Shown here: positions 1 to 6,503 of the stretch, piece by piece
Layout of the letters: every line of letters starts with the position of its first letter
Numbering within the stretch: position 1 is the stretch's first letter
NCBI GenBank assembly: GCA_041750975.1
Contig: JBGSYN010000022.1
Span: 1 to 12,009, forward strand
DNA from: JBGSYN01 sp041750975
GTDB taxonomy: Bacteria; Pseudomonadota; Alphaproteobacteria; Geminicoccales; Geminicoccaceae
DNA length: 12,009 bases
Reading direction: 5' to 3'
Position numbers and translations under genes: made by a program
The notes under the pieces: model-generated
What the model saw: the letters and a program-made list of their open reading frames with translations, nothing else
Told to the model about the DNA's origin: nothing
The model's database searches: none

Positions 1-11
1 CTTGGTCGAGC

Positions 12-1622
12 TCAGCGGCGTTGGCGACGCCATTTGTCGACGATCTGCTCGACGAAGTTCCGGTCGAGCGACGCGCGGCTCCAGGCGTCGGAGAAATGCC
101 CGGTACTGCTCGAGGGACAATCCTCGCTGCCAAGGCGCGGCACCTTGACCCGCACCGGCACGGCGACCGCCTGACCGGCGACGATGGCTTCGCCATCGCC
201 GAGAGACGGCAGGAAATCGAGCAATCCCAGCGAATCGTCCGGGATGATGCCGCGGATGAACTCCTGATCGCGCAGGCTGGTCATGCGAAAGGCAAAGATC
301 GTGCTGCACTGGGAGAGAATGAGCGGCGACAGTTCCGACGGCCGCTGCGATACCATGCAAAGGGACAGGCCGTATTTTCGTCCCTCCTTGGCGATGCGGG
401 CGAGCCCGTCCTTGGCCGGACCGAAGCCGAGCTTCGGGTCGGCGGGCGCATAGCGATGCGCTTCCTCGCAGACCAGGAGGATCGGCTCGGCACCGCGGCT
501 CCACACGGCGAAATCGAAGATCAACCGGCACAACACGGAGACGACGACATTGAGCACCTCGGAGGGCACCGAGGACAAGTCGATAATGGTCAACGGCTTG
601 CCGTCCGTCGGGATCCGCAGGAGCTTCGAGATGATCGCCGCCATATTGTCGTGGATGGTGATACCGCCGAACATGAAGGCGAAACGGGGATCGTTGCGGA
701 GCACGGATAGTCTCGCCTTGAGGAGCTTCAAGGGCGCCAGCCGGTCGGCCTTTTCGAGCCTGCCCATCGCCTCTTCGATCAACCGGTCGAGATCGCTCAG
801 CCGGTAGGGCACGGGCGTGTCGACCGTAATCGAAATTTCCTTGCCGAGTTCGGGATTGGCCTCGTGCTTGGCGAGGGGGATCAACTCCTTGAGGATGCCC
901 TCGGCACCTTCCTCGGTGTGATTGCGTGGTGGAAGTCCCAGAAGGACCGAGGAGATCTCGTCCGCATTGAACAGCCAGAAGGGCAGTTGCAGTCGGTCCG
1001 GCCCGAGCCGTTCGGCCCGGTCGCCGAAGGCCTTCGGATATTCATCATGCGGGTCGAGCAGGACGATGTGCGCGTTGTCATGGCCTTCGAGGAGGCCGCG
1101 AAGAACCTGCGTCACGGCGCAGGACTTGCCCGTCCCCGTGGTCCCGAGCACCGCAAAATGTTTGCCGAGCAGCGCATTGGGATTGACGTGCACCGACTGG
1201 TTGCCGTGCTGGAACGTGTGGCCGATGAGCAGCGTCTCTTGGGTATTGGTCGCGTAGATCAGGGCAAGGTCGTTCTCGTTCGCCGCATGCAGCGTATCGC
1301 CAAGGGCGGGATAGGCCGTCACCCCACGCTGAAAACGTTTCGCGAGCCCGAGGCCGACGGTCTCGCCCAGATATTCGAGTTCGACCAGCCGGGTCTCGCC
1401 GGTTTCAGCCTGGCCCGAGGGGACGGGAACGCTCAGGCCCGAAACCATGCAGAAGGCGTCGGTGTCGGGAAGAGCGATCTTGACGATCGCACCTTTTTGA
1501 ATCCGAACGACTTCCTCCTCGGTGTCCTCCAGCGTTGCGACGAGCCTCGAACCGGACACGCACACCACGCGTCCAAGGCGGCGATGCTGCTGCACGAGCC
1601 CGGCTCCGCTGATCAACGCCAT
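12..1622 (-). CDS. HerA-like ATP-binding protein (DUF87 / FtsK-HerA superfamily)
   Basis: 536 residues from the ATG at 1622; a GGGGG stretch lies just upstream, and a TTG three codons earlier is the less likely start. Residues 1-110 look like the small beta-barrel (HAS-barrel) domain that precedes the motor in this family. The RecA-like core has a Walker A motif GTTGTGKS at about 160-167, a Walker B strand ILLVCEEAH at about 380-388, and EGRKYG...SQRPSEL at about 413-430, which carries the sensor and arginine-finger region typical of HerA. Known family members form hexameric DNA translocases or helicases. In archaea they work with the nuclease NurA in end resection; in bacteria some belong to defence pairs (for example with SIR2 or other nucleases). 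No partner nuclease is visible here, but the gene ends only 11 bases from the window edge, so one could lie just downstream. Family assignment is firm; cellular role unknown. Confidence 0.9.
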   Translation of the reverse strand: MALISGAGLVQQHRRLGRVVCVSGSRLVATLEDTEEEVVRIQKGAIVKIALPDTDAFCMVSGLSVPVPSGQAETGETRLVELEYLGETVGLGLAKRFQRGVTAYPALGDTLHAANENDLALIYATNTQETLLIGHTFQHGNQSVHVNPNALLGKHFAVLGTTGTGKSCAVTQVLRGLLEGHDNAHIVLLDPHDEYPKAFGDRAERLGPDRLQLPFWLFNADEISSVLLGLPPRNHTEEGAEGILKELIPLAKHEANPELGKEISITVDTPVPYRLSDLDRLIEEAMGRLEKADRLAPLKLLKARLSVLRNDPRFAFMFGGITIHDNMAAIISKLLRIPTDGKPLTIIDLSSVPSEVLNVVVSVLCRLIFDFAVWSRGAEPILLVCEEAHRYAPADPKLGFGPAKDGLARIAKEGRKYGLSLCMVSQRPSELSPLILSQCSTIFAFRMTSLRDQEFIRGIIPDDSLGLLDFLPSLGDGEAIVAGQAVAVPVRVKVPRLGSEDCPSSSTGHFSDAWSRASLDRNFVEQIVDKWRRQRR

Positions 1623-1730
1623 TACCCCCAAGCAATGAATGAATGCTCGGGACGTCGATAGCCGAAAGAGGTTAATGTTCCCCTAAATCAGGGCCCGGCC
1701 GTGTGGCCGACCGATCGAGACTCGCCGATG

Positions 1731-1900
1731 CTAGAGCCATAGCTCACTGCAATACCGACGAAAAACTGGTCGGCGGAGCCGACATCATCGACGATCGGAC
1801 TGTCGGCGTCGTCGTTCAACAGCCGCGTATAGCCGCCGATAGCTGTTACATTCCAGTCCAAACGCTGCCAATTGCCGTCACTCTCGTGGTGAGTGCTGAC
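1731..1900 (-). pseudogene. Truncated C-terminal remnant of a MipA/OmpV-family outer-membrane protein
   Basis: Minus-strand translation gives about 50 residues: DWNVTAIGGYTRLLNDDADS, then PIVDDVGSADQFFVGIAVSY. This closely resembles the end of MipA/OmpV proteins, whose last beta-strands read roughly W-x(n)-GYxRLLGDAADSPIV-x-x-x-GSxxQFxxGLGxxYxF-stop. Nothing upstream in any minus frame continues the barrel, because the neighbouring sequence is folP. At the other end the frame runs past the expected terminal aromatic into about 15 unrelated residues and stops at 1688. A one-base deletion just after the SY codons would bring the TAG at 1731-1733 into frame, so a small indel is plausible. No start codon or ribosome site belongs to it. 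I read it as a gene relic left by a deletion with its breakpoint near 1900. The alternative, an unusually short real gene, is unlikely without a signal peptide. Confidence 0.7.
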
Positions 1901-1924
1901 CAAGAGCCCTATCCCTCTTGTCAG
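1896..1924 (-). terminator. Imperfect hairpin at the folP stop codon
   Basis: The arms CTGAC-CAAGAG (1896-1906) and CTCTTG-TCAG (1915-1924) pair with one bulged base around an 8-base loop, and the stem includes the folP TGA. There is no T-rich run on the minus-strand 3' side, so it is not a textbook Rho-independent terminator. It may protect the 3' end of the folP message. It also lies at the apparent breakpoint of the MipA remnant. Confidence 0.3.
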
Positions 1925-2730
1925 TCGCCCGGCAGGATCCCGAGCTTGCGGTCGGCGTCGAGGAAGGAGCGGGCCATGGCGACATTGTGGGTGCGGATAT
2001 AGTGGGCACCGCGTGCGGCCATCAGGCACGAAACGTGCTGCGATAGGGGATCGCGATCGGCCAGCCTGCCGCCGAGAAAGCCCTTGCGGGACGCACCGAT
2101 CATCAGGGGAACCGGCTTCACGGCCTCGATCAGGCGCTCGATGCCCGCGAGAATGCGCCATGAATCCAGGGTATCCGCACTGACGAACCGCCCCAATCCC
2201 GGATCGACAACGAATTGCTCGATGGCGATCCCGGCTTTGAGCCCGGCTTCGATGCGATCCTGGAAGAAGGCCGCAAGATGACCGACGATGTCGTCATAGG
2301 AGACCGGTCGGTCGGAAGCATGGGGCAGGGGGCCGTCCTTGGCGAAGGTCATGACATAGAGGGCCTTTTTGGCGCCGACGCAGGCCATCATGTCCGGATC
2401 GGCGCGTCCCGCCGAAACATCGTTGATGCAGACCGCACCTGTTTCGAGGCCCCGCTCTGCGGTGCGGGCATGGTAGGTATCGAGGCTGAGGCGGATGGAA
2501 CCCGCAAGTTCGGCCACCACAGGCCCGATTCGCCGCCATTCCTCGTCGCTCGAGACGGGTTTGCTGCCCGCTCTGGTCGATTCGCCGCCGATATCGACCA
2601 GGTGCGCGCCCTCTCGATGCAGCGCTCTGGCTTGCTCCAGGGCCGCATCGGGCTCGACAAAGCGACCGCCGTCCGAAAAGGAATCGGGCGTGACGTTGAG
2701 GACGCCCACGATCCAGGGCGGTTGATCCAT
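1921..2730 (-). CDS. folP: Dihydropteroate synthase, divergent
   Basis: 269 residues from the ATG at 2730, preceded by AGGAAAG seven bases upstream. A longer reading to 2838 adds 36 residues with no family similarity and overlaps the preceding gene. The enzyme joins p-aminobenzoate to hydroxymethyl-dihydropterin diphosphate in cytoplasmic folate synthesis. Family motifs run in order: LNVTPDSFSDGG (11-22), DIGGESTR (46-53), SLDTY (82-86), IND (102-104), DPGLG (176-180), SRKGF (214-218) and RTH (246-248). Length is normal (270-280 expected). The usual V-x-M-H-M-x-G-x-P strand after IND is replaced by YVMTFAKDGPLPHAS (125-139), and DPGxGF...KT is replaced by DPGLGRFVSAD. This is a diverged branch, closer in that region to the DPGMGFFLG-type enzymes. 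The two-residue insertion typical of Sul resistance enzymes is not evident in the GESTRAGSKPVS loop. It follows a small membrane protein by 19 bases. It could be a second, non-housekeeping copy. Confidence 0.88.
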   Translation of the reverse strand: MDQPPWIVGVLNVTPDSFSDGGRFVEPDAALEQARALHREGAHLVDIGGESTRAGSKPVSSDEEWRRIGPVVAELAGSIRLSLDTYHARTAERGLETGAVCINDVSAGRADPDMMACVGAKKALYVMTFAKDGPLPHASDRPVSYDDIVGHLAAFFQDRIEAGLKAGIAIEQFVVDPGLGRFVSADTLDSWRILAGIERLIEAVKPVPLMIGASRKGFLGGRLADRDPLSQHVSCLMAARGAHYIRTHNVAMARSFLDADRKLGILPGD

Positions 2731-2749
2731 CTCCGGCTTTCCTCGAATA

Positions 2750-3022
2750 TCAAAACAGATAGCCGCGTTCACGCATATAGCGGGCTTGCCAGCGACGCTT
2801 GAACAGATAGACGACGTATCCGGGAAGGGCTGCGGCAAGAGCGGTCAGCAACAGGGCGAACCCAAGAAAATTGGCCGGCAACTCACCCTCGATCCCGATC
2901 ACGGTGCGGGCCAGACCGATGTGGATGATGACAGAAATGGCGGCGCCGATCGATCCAGCGGCGATGATGCCCAGAACGAAGCGTCGCTGAATCCGTGCAT
3001 AGGTACTCCGACGATAAGGCAT
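2750..3022 (-). CDS. Small two-helix membrane protein, unknown function
   Basis: 90 residues from the ATG at 3022, with AGGA about eight bases upstream. The N-terminus is basic (MPYRRSTYARIQRR). One hydrophobic segment spans about 15-38 and a second about 50-73. The C-terminal tail is strongly basic (KRRWQARYMRERGYLF), so both ends should lie in the cytoplasm with a short periplasmic loop. I recognise no family. It sits between a FolM-type reductase (145 bases upstream) and folP (19 bases downstream) on the same strand, so it is probably co-transcribed with folP. Its retention between two pterin genes suggests a linked job, but nothing in the sequence identifies one. Coding is supported by a good ribosome site, clean topology and tight spacing. 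Confidence 0.7.
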   Translation of the reverse strand: MPYRRSTYARIQRRFVLGIIAAGSIGAAISVIIHIGLARTVIGIEGELPANFLGFALLLTALAAALPGYVVYLFKRRWQARYMRERGYLF

Positions 3023-3167
3023 GCTGAGATCCTGACAATGGGGATGCTCGCCTTCAGCGGAAGACCCTGATCGATTTAGTTTCCTTGTAGGTTCCTAAAT
3101 TGCTCTATTGATAAAATAGTTTGGCGACGAGGTTAAGCCTCAAAATCAGGTTTCTTGGAGATATTCT

Positions 3168-3962
3168 TCAGGAAGGTACGTTGTCTGCTCCCGGGCTAGC
3201 GGTATGCCGGTGCTGGCGCAAATGCTGGCCGCCATCGACCGTGATCGCCTGGCCGGTAATGGACGGAGACTGCACCAGAAATGCCAGGGCGCGGCCGATC
3301 TCTTCGGGTTGCGGCCCCCGGCCCAGCGCATATCTGCGAGTGAGTGCCACCAAATCGGCCTTGCTCGCTCCAGGCCAGGGCAGAGCCGGGCCCGGCGCGA
3401 TGGCATTGACCCGGATCATCGGTGCGAGATCGCGCGCAAGAATTTGCGTCGCGGCCCAAAGCCCGGCCTTGGCGACGCTGTAGGAGAGATAGTTCGCCGT
3501 AAGATCGTCCAACCGCGCATCGGTGATATTGACGATCAGGCCGCGAGCGTTCTCGCCGAGTTGCGCCGCAAATGCCTGGGCAAGCTCGATCGGGGCGATC
3601 AAATTGACATCGATCTGGCGCTGCGCCTTGGCACGGTCGAAATCCGCCAGGCGATCATGCGTGAAGAGTGCTGCATTGTTGACGAGGACGCCCAATTCGC
3701 CGTGCGCATCGCGAGCTTCCTGCACCAGATCGCCGTAGCCGGCGCTCGATCCCGCCTCCGAGCGGAGGTTGAAATCGCGTCGCAGGACAATGGCGCGCCG
3801 GCCTACGGCTTCGACCGCTCTCGCTGTCGCGGCCGCTTCAGTCGCTGAGTTTCGATAGTGCAGTGCCACGTCAAAGCCGAGGCCGGCAAGCTCGAGCGCC
3901 ATGACGCGTCCCAGCCTCCTGGCCCCCCCGGTAATCAATGCGGCGCGCGGTAAATCATCCAT
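3168..3962 (-). CDS. folM: FolM/PTR1-type pteridine (dihydromonapterin/dihydrofolate) reductase, SDR family
   Basis: 264 residues from the ATG at 3962; no strong ribosome site, only GGAAG about 13 bases upstream. It is a short-chain dehydrogenase/reductase with a Rossmann fold. The cofactor loop reads TGGARRLG (11-18), the TGxxxRxG variant found in PTR1 and FolM and consistent with NADPH use. VNNAAL lies at 94-99. In the active site the usual SDR serine is replaced by aspartate: NITD (D148), then Y161-SVA-K165. An Asp-Tyr-Lys triad is the hallmark of pteridine reductases such as Leishmania PTR1 and E. coli FolM. The C-terminal TVDGGQ is standard; about 18 residues after it are poorly conserved. 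Likely role is NADPH reduction of dihydromonapterin or dihydrofolate in the cytoplasm. The nearby folP supports a pterin role. A generic SDR remains possible. Confidence 0.75.
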   Translation of the reverse strand: MDDLPRAALITGGARRLGRVMALELAGLGFDVALHYRNSATEAAATARAVEAVGRRAIVLRRDFNLRSEAGSSAGYGDLVQEARDAHGELGVLVNNAALFTHDRLADFDRAKAQRQIDVNLIAPIELAQAFAAQLGENARGLIVNITDARLDDLTANYLSYSVAKAGLWAATQILARDLAPMIRVNAIAPGPALPWPGASKADLVALTRRYALGRGPQPEEIGRALAFLVQSPSITGQAITVDGGQHLRQHRHTASPGADNVPS

Positions 3963-4212
3963 GCTCTAGCCGAGATCTTCCGATAATTCGCCAAATGCGC
4001 AAGAAGCTCTACCAAAAATCTCAACTTGGTGGCGAAATACTCCTTGGAACGTCAGCGAACTTGGCCTATCGCAATGTCGGAACAAATTGCCACTGCGTGC
4101 GCTTGTTTCTCAAAGAGAATCGTCCACCAAATGCCAGCATTGAGACCCATCCCAATAGCCTCTAACCACGCTTCCCGCCAGCACTCGTGGCCGGCTGACG
4201 CGGTCAGGCCGC

Positions 4213-4241
4213 GGATCCGGATTGTCTCGTCTCCCGGATCC
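4213..4241. repeat. Perfect 8-bp inverted repeat with 13-base spacer
   Basis: GGATCCGG at 4213-4220 and CCGGATCC at 4234-4241 are exact reverse complements around a 13-base spacer. No T-tract follows on either strand, so it is a poor terminator. It could be an operator or a hairpin in a transcript; its place in a gene-free stretch gives no further clue. Confidence 0.45.
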
Positions 4242-4250
4242 AGAGAGGGG

Positions 4251-4346
4251 GCGCGGTGGTCGGTACGCCGCTCGGTCTGCTTTATCGCCTTGCTGTCGTG
4301 CTTTCTCTGGCTGTTGATCCTTCTGCCGATCATTTGGCTGATGTGA
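4251..4346 (+). other. Possible small single-span membrane peptide or its remnant
   Basis: The plus-strand frame reads WSVRRSVCFIALLSC, then FLWLLILLPIIWLM-stop. This is a basic patch followed by one hydrophobic helix ending at the C-terminus, the layout of many 30-45 residue alphaproteobacterial membrane peptides. An AGAGAGGGGG purine stretch (4242-4251) sits just before it. No ATG, GTG or TTG is in frame at the right distance; the GTG at 4256 is in another frame. The in-frame ATG at 4074 would add about 60 residues of unlikely sequence. Either the start has been lost or the resemblance is chance. It would be the only plus-strand gene in the window. Confidence 0.25.
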
Positions 4347-4401
4347 TACGCGACGAATTTCCGGGCCTTTTCATCACACTTGAGCCCATCTGCAGAGCGT
4401 C

Positions 4402-5526
4402 TTAAGTCGCGCTGACGAGATGATTGTCGAAGGCGAGCGACCTGCCGCCACTTGAAGGGGCACGGCCAAGATGGGCTGTGTCGCCGGTTCGTGCGTTGAT
4501 CCCGACGATCTGACCCATACCGCCGGTCACCAGAAATTAGAGAGGTGCGTCCAAGGCCGCGATGCCGGCGCCGTCGACAGTGCGGAACGTGCGAAGCAGG
4601 CTGCGGTCGCGGTTGTCCCAGAACGTCACGAGATTGCCGCGCGGATGCGCGACCGCAAGCGTCTGGCCCGTGCTATCGAAAGCGACGCTCGCAGTATATT
4701 GCGCCATCGACGAGACCAGATCGGGTGGCGTGTCCAGAAGCTCCAGGCGATCGGCGCCGTCATGCAGCGCGATCAGCGGCACGCGCTCGCTCGGAGCACC
4801 CTCATATTGCATAGCGATCGCGACCTCGCCCTCGGCGGTGACGTCCAGATGCCTGATCGAGAGCTGAAATAATTGAGGGGCCAGTCGATACCGGCCGGTG
4901 ACCTTGCCGGTATCGAGATCGAGATAGACCAGCGCCGGCTCCATGGTTTCCAGATTGAGCTTGGCCCGCTCCTGTGCCGGATCGGTGCGGATGCCGCCGA
5001 TCGCGACGACCAGGGTTCGATCGTCGGGCATCAGCGCCAGATCGTGTGGTCCGATCCCGCCTGCGGGCATTTCGCCGACGATCCTGTATCCATCTTCGGC
5101 GTCGCGGATGCCGATTCGTCCCTCGCCCGTGGCGATGGCGTTCTCGCTCGTGAATAGCCATCGCCCGTCGCTCGAAAACACCCCGTGACCATAAAAATGG
5201 CGCTCTGCCGGGCTGGTCATTTCCTGGATGAGGTCGCCCGTTTCGCTATCGAAGACGAGCGCATAAGTGCCGGGTCTCCGCGCGAACACGACGACCTCGC
5301 CTCGATAGGGGTGAAATGCCGCCGCATGGCCTCGGGCCGGCAGCTCGTGCCGGAAGCGGGTGTCGCCGTTGGCTTTAAGGCCGGCAACCTTATAGTGGGA
5401 TACCTTATCGCCAAGGCAGGCGATGAAGAGCTTGGGCGGCGACGTTCCTGCCCAGCTGCGGCGGCAAGTCGTTGTGGTGGCAACGCTTACGCCCATGGCG
5501 CTCAGCATCTGACGGCGTGAAATCAT
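4402..5526 (-). pseudogene. DUF1513 beta-propeller protein interrupted by an in-frame TAA
   Basis: The start is the ATG at 5526, four bases after the end of the imelysin upstream, with GGAGAC as ribosome site. The first 329 codons read as a typical DUF1513 protein. A twin-arginine-like leader (MISRRQML) comes first, followed by propeller blades with RHFYGHGVFSSDGRWL, GIGPHDLALMPDDRTLVVA, GGIRTDPAQERAKLNLETM and QLSIRHLDV. A TAA at 4537-4539 then stops the frame after AALDAPL. The same frame continues for 44 more codons: FLVTGGMGQIVGINARTGDT, then a tail with SLAFDNHLVSAT before TAA at 4402-4404. A G-x-G blade plus DNH near the end is the usual DUF1513 C-terminus, giving 374 codons in total, the normal size. 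One nonsense change, no frameshift. The truncated protein would lack its last blade strands. DUF1513 proteins accompany imelysin clusters; their biochemical role is not established. The product, if stable, would be periplasmic. Confidence 0.85.
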
Positions 5527-5530
5527 CACC

Positions 5531-6489
5531 CTAGTCTCCGTCCAAACCATTGAAAATCGGCAGCCCCAGCGTTTCGGCAGCAGCCGGGCTGAGCAGGTCG
5601 CGCAGTTCGAGTAGTCTCGATTGGAGCGCATCGATGGCCTCGCGTCCCGCCGGATCGCCGACGGCGGTTTCCAGCGGTGGCGGGATCGCCGCAACAGCCA
5701 TGTGGCCGCGAGAGCGGCGAGCGCCATACCGCTTCGCCGCAATTCCACTTGCTTTCCGGCGGCCTCCTCGAGGCTCCGGCCCAACGGATCGGCGAGTTTT
5801 GCCTGGAACATCATGTCCAGCTGGCTGGTAAGATCGCCAAAAATGTCCCGCGTCGTTTCGAGCTTGGCTTCATCGTCCGGATCGGGCGCGGGTGCCGCCA
5901 GTTCGGTGCGAAAGCCGTTTTCGAGATCCGTCCACTCGGCCAGAATTTCGGTCGCGAGCGTATCGACATAGTCGGCGACCGCCTCGGCGAAAGGGCAACC
6001 GAAGTTATTACCCGGCGGCGAGAGAAAACGTTCATCTTCGCCGAAGAGAAGTCGATCCAGCGTGTCCAGATTGTGGACGGCAACGCTTTTCGGGGCCAGA
6101 CTTTCGAGCTTGGTGTAGCTCGCATCCCGGCTCATCAATGCCTAGCGGATCTGGCGGCCGCCGGTGCCGTGCTTGTCCGGCCAGTAATACATCCGCGGCA
6201 CCCGGTTGGCCCTCGCGATCGGGCCGATCCGGATCGGCTGCGTCCGTTGCCAGGCGAGCATTGCATCCCGGTACGCCGCTTGCGCCCGTTGAAGTTTCTC
6301 GGGGTCGGGGGCTTCGCAGAGTTCTCCGAGGCGCCTTTCTAGTATCGTCGTTCGCATCGAGAGCGCATCGTAGGCCGGAATCATGACCTGATCGGCAAGC
6401 GCCAGATTGACCTTGCCAAAGCTCAGGGCCTCTGCTTTGAGGGGCAGCCATAGTGCTGCAAGAAAGACCGACAACGCAAGGATTTTCAT
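5531..6489 (-). pseudogene. Second imelysin-family gene, broken by an in-frame TAG and a one-base frameshift
   Basis: The start ATG at 6489 follows GAGGG and encodes a signal peptide (MKILALSVFLAALWLPLKAEA). The frame reads to YYWPDKHGTGGRQIR and hits TAG at 6142-6144. It then continues in the same frame as ALMSRDASYTKLESLAPKSV, AVHNLDTLDRLLFGEDERF and onward to LRRSGMALAALAAT (about 5701). There the imelysin similarity moves to the next frame: MAVAAIPPPLETAVGDPAGR, then LLSPAAAETLGLPIFNGLDG-D-stop at 5531. Inserting one base near 5703 turns AATW into the expected AANMAVA and makes the length 960 bases, 319 residues, normal for the family. Imelysins are periplasmic helical proteins that lack demonstrated peptidase chemistry and are tied to iron regulation. 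This one sits 14 bases after the di-heme oxidoreductase and 4 before DUF1513. Sequencing error is the main alternative for the frameshift. Confidence 0.88.
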
Positions 6490-6503
6490 CGGTTTTCATA
6501 CCC

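Larger units (their letters stand above)
3963..4401. other. 439-base stretch without a convincing gene
   Basis: This separates the end of the decayed DUF1513 gene from the FolM gene and should contain the promoter for the folate group. I found no well-placed -35/-10 pair. Open frames on both strands (for example 4052-4333 minus and 4026-4346 plus) lack good start signals and protein-like composition over most of their length. The part from about 3990 to 4200 is noticeably more AT-rich than its surroundings. It holds an inverted repeat at 4213-4241 and a possible small membrane-peptide remnant at 4251-4346, both listed separately. Confidence 0.6.

Noticed and set aside
21..1661. Plus-strand open frames opposite the HerA-like gene
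   Set aside because: Shadows of a well-supported ATPase; composition is Arg/Gly/Asp-rich as expected from reverse reading.
1696..1709. CGGCC-GTGT-GGCCG hairpin as a terminator
   Set aside because: Five-bp stem with no T-tract on either side; common by chance at this GC content.
4537..6138. A single 533-residue imelysin-DUF1513 fusion protein
   Set aside because: The join exists only because a one-base frameshift in the imelysin puts its 3' part in the DUF1513 frame. The imelysin's own stop (5531) and the DUF1513 start with ribosome site (5526) are both present.
4402..6489. Stop-codon reassignment or programmed readthrough
   Set aside because: Two different stop codons and a frameshift are involved, and both stops are used as normal terminators of complete genes in the same window.
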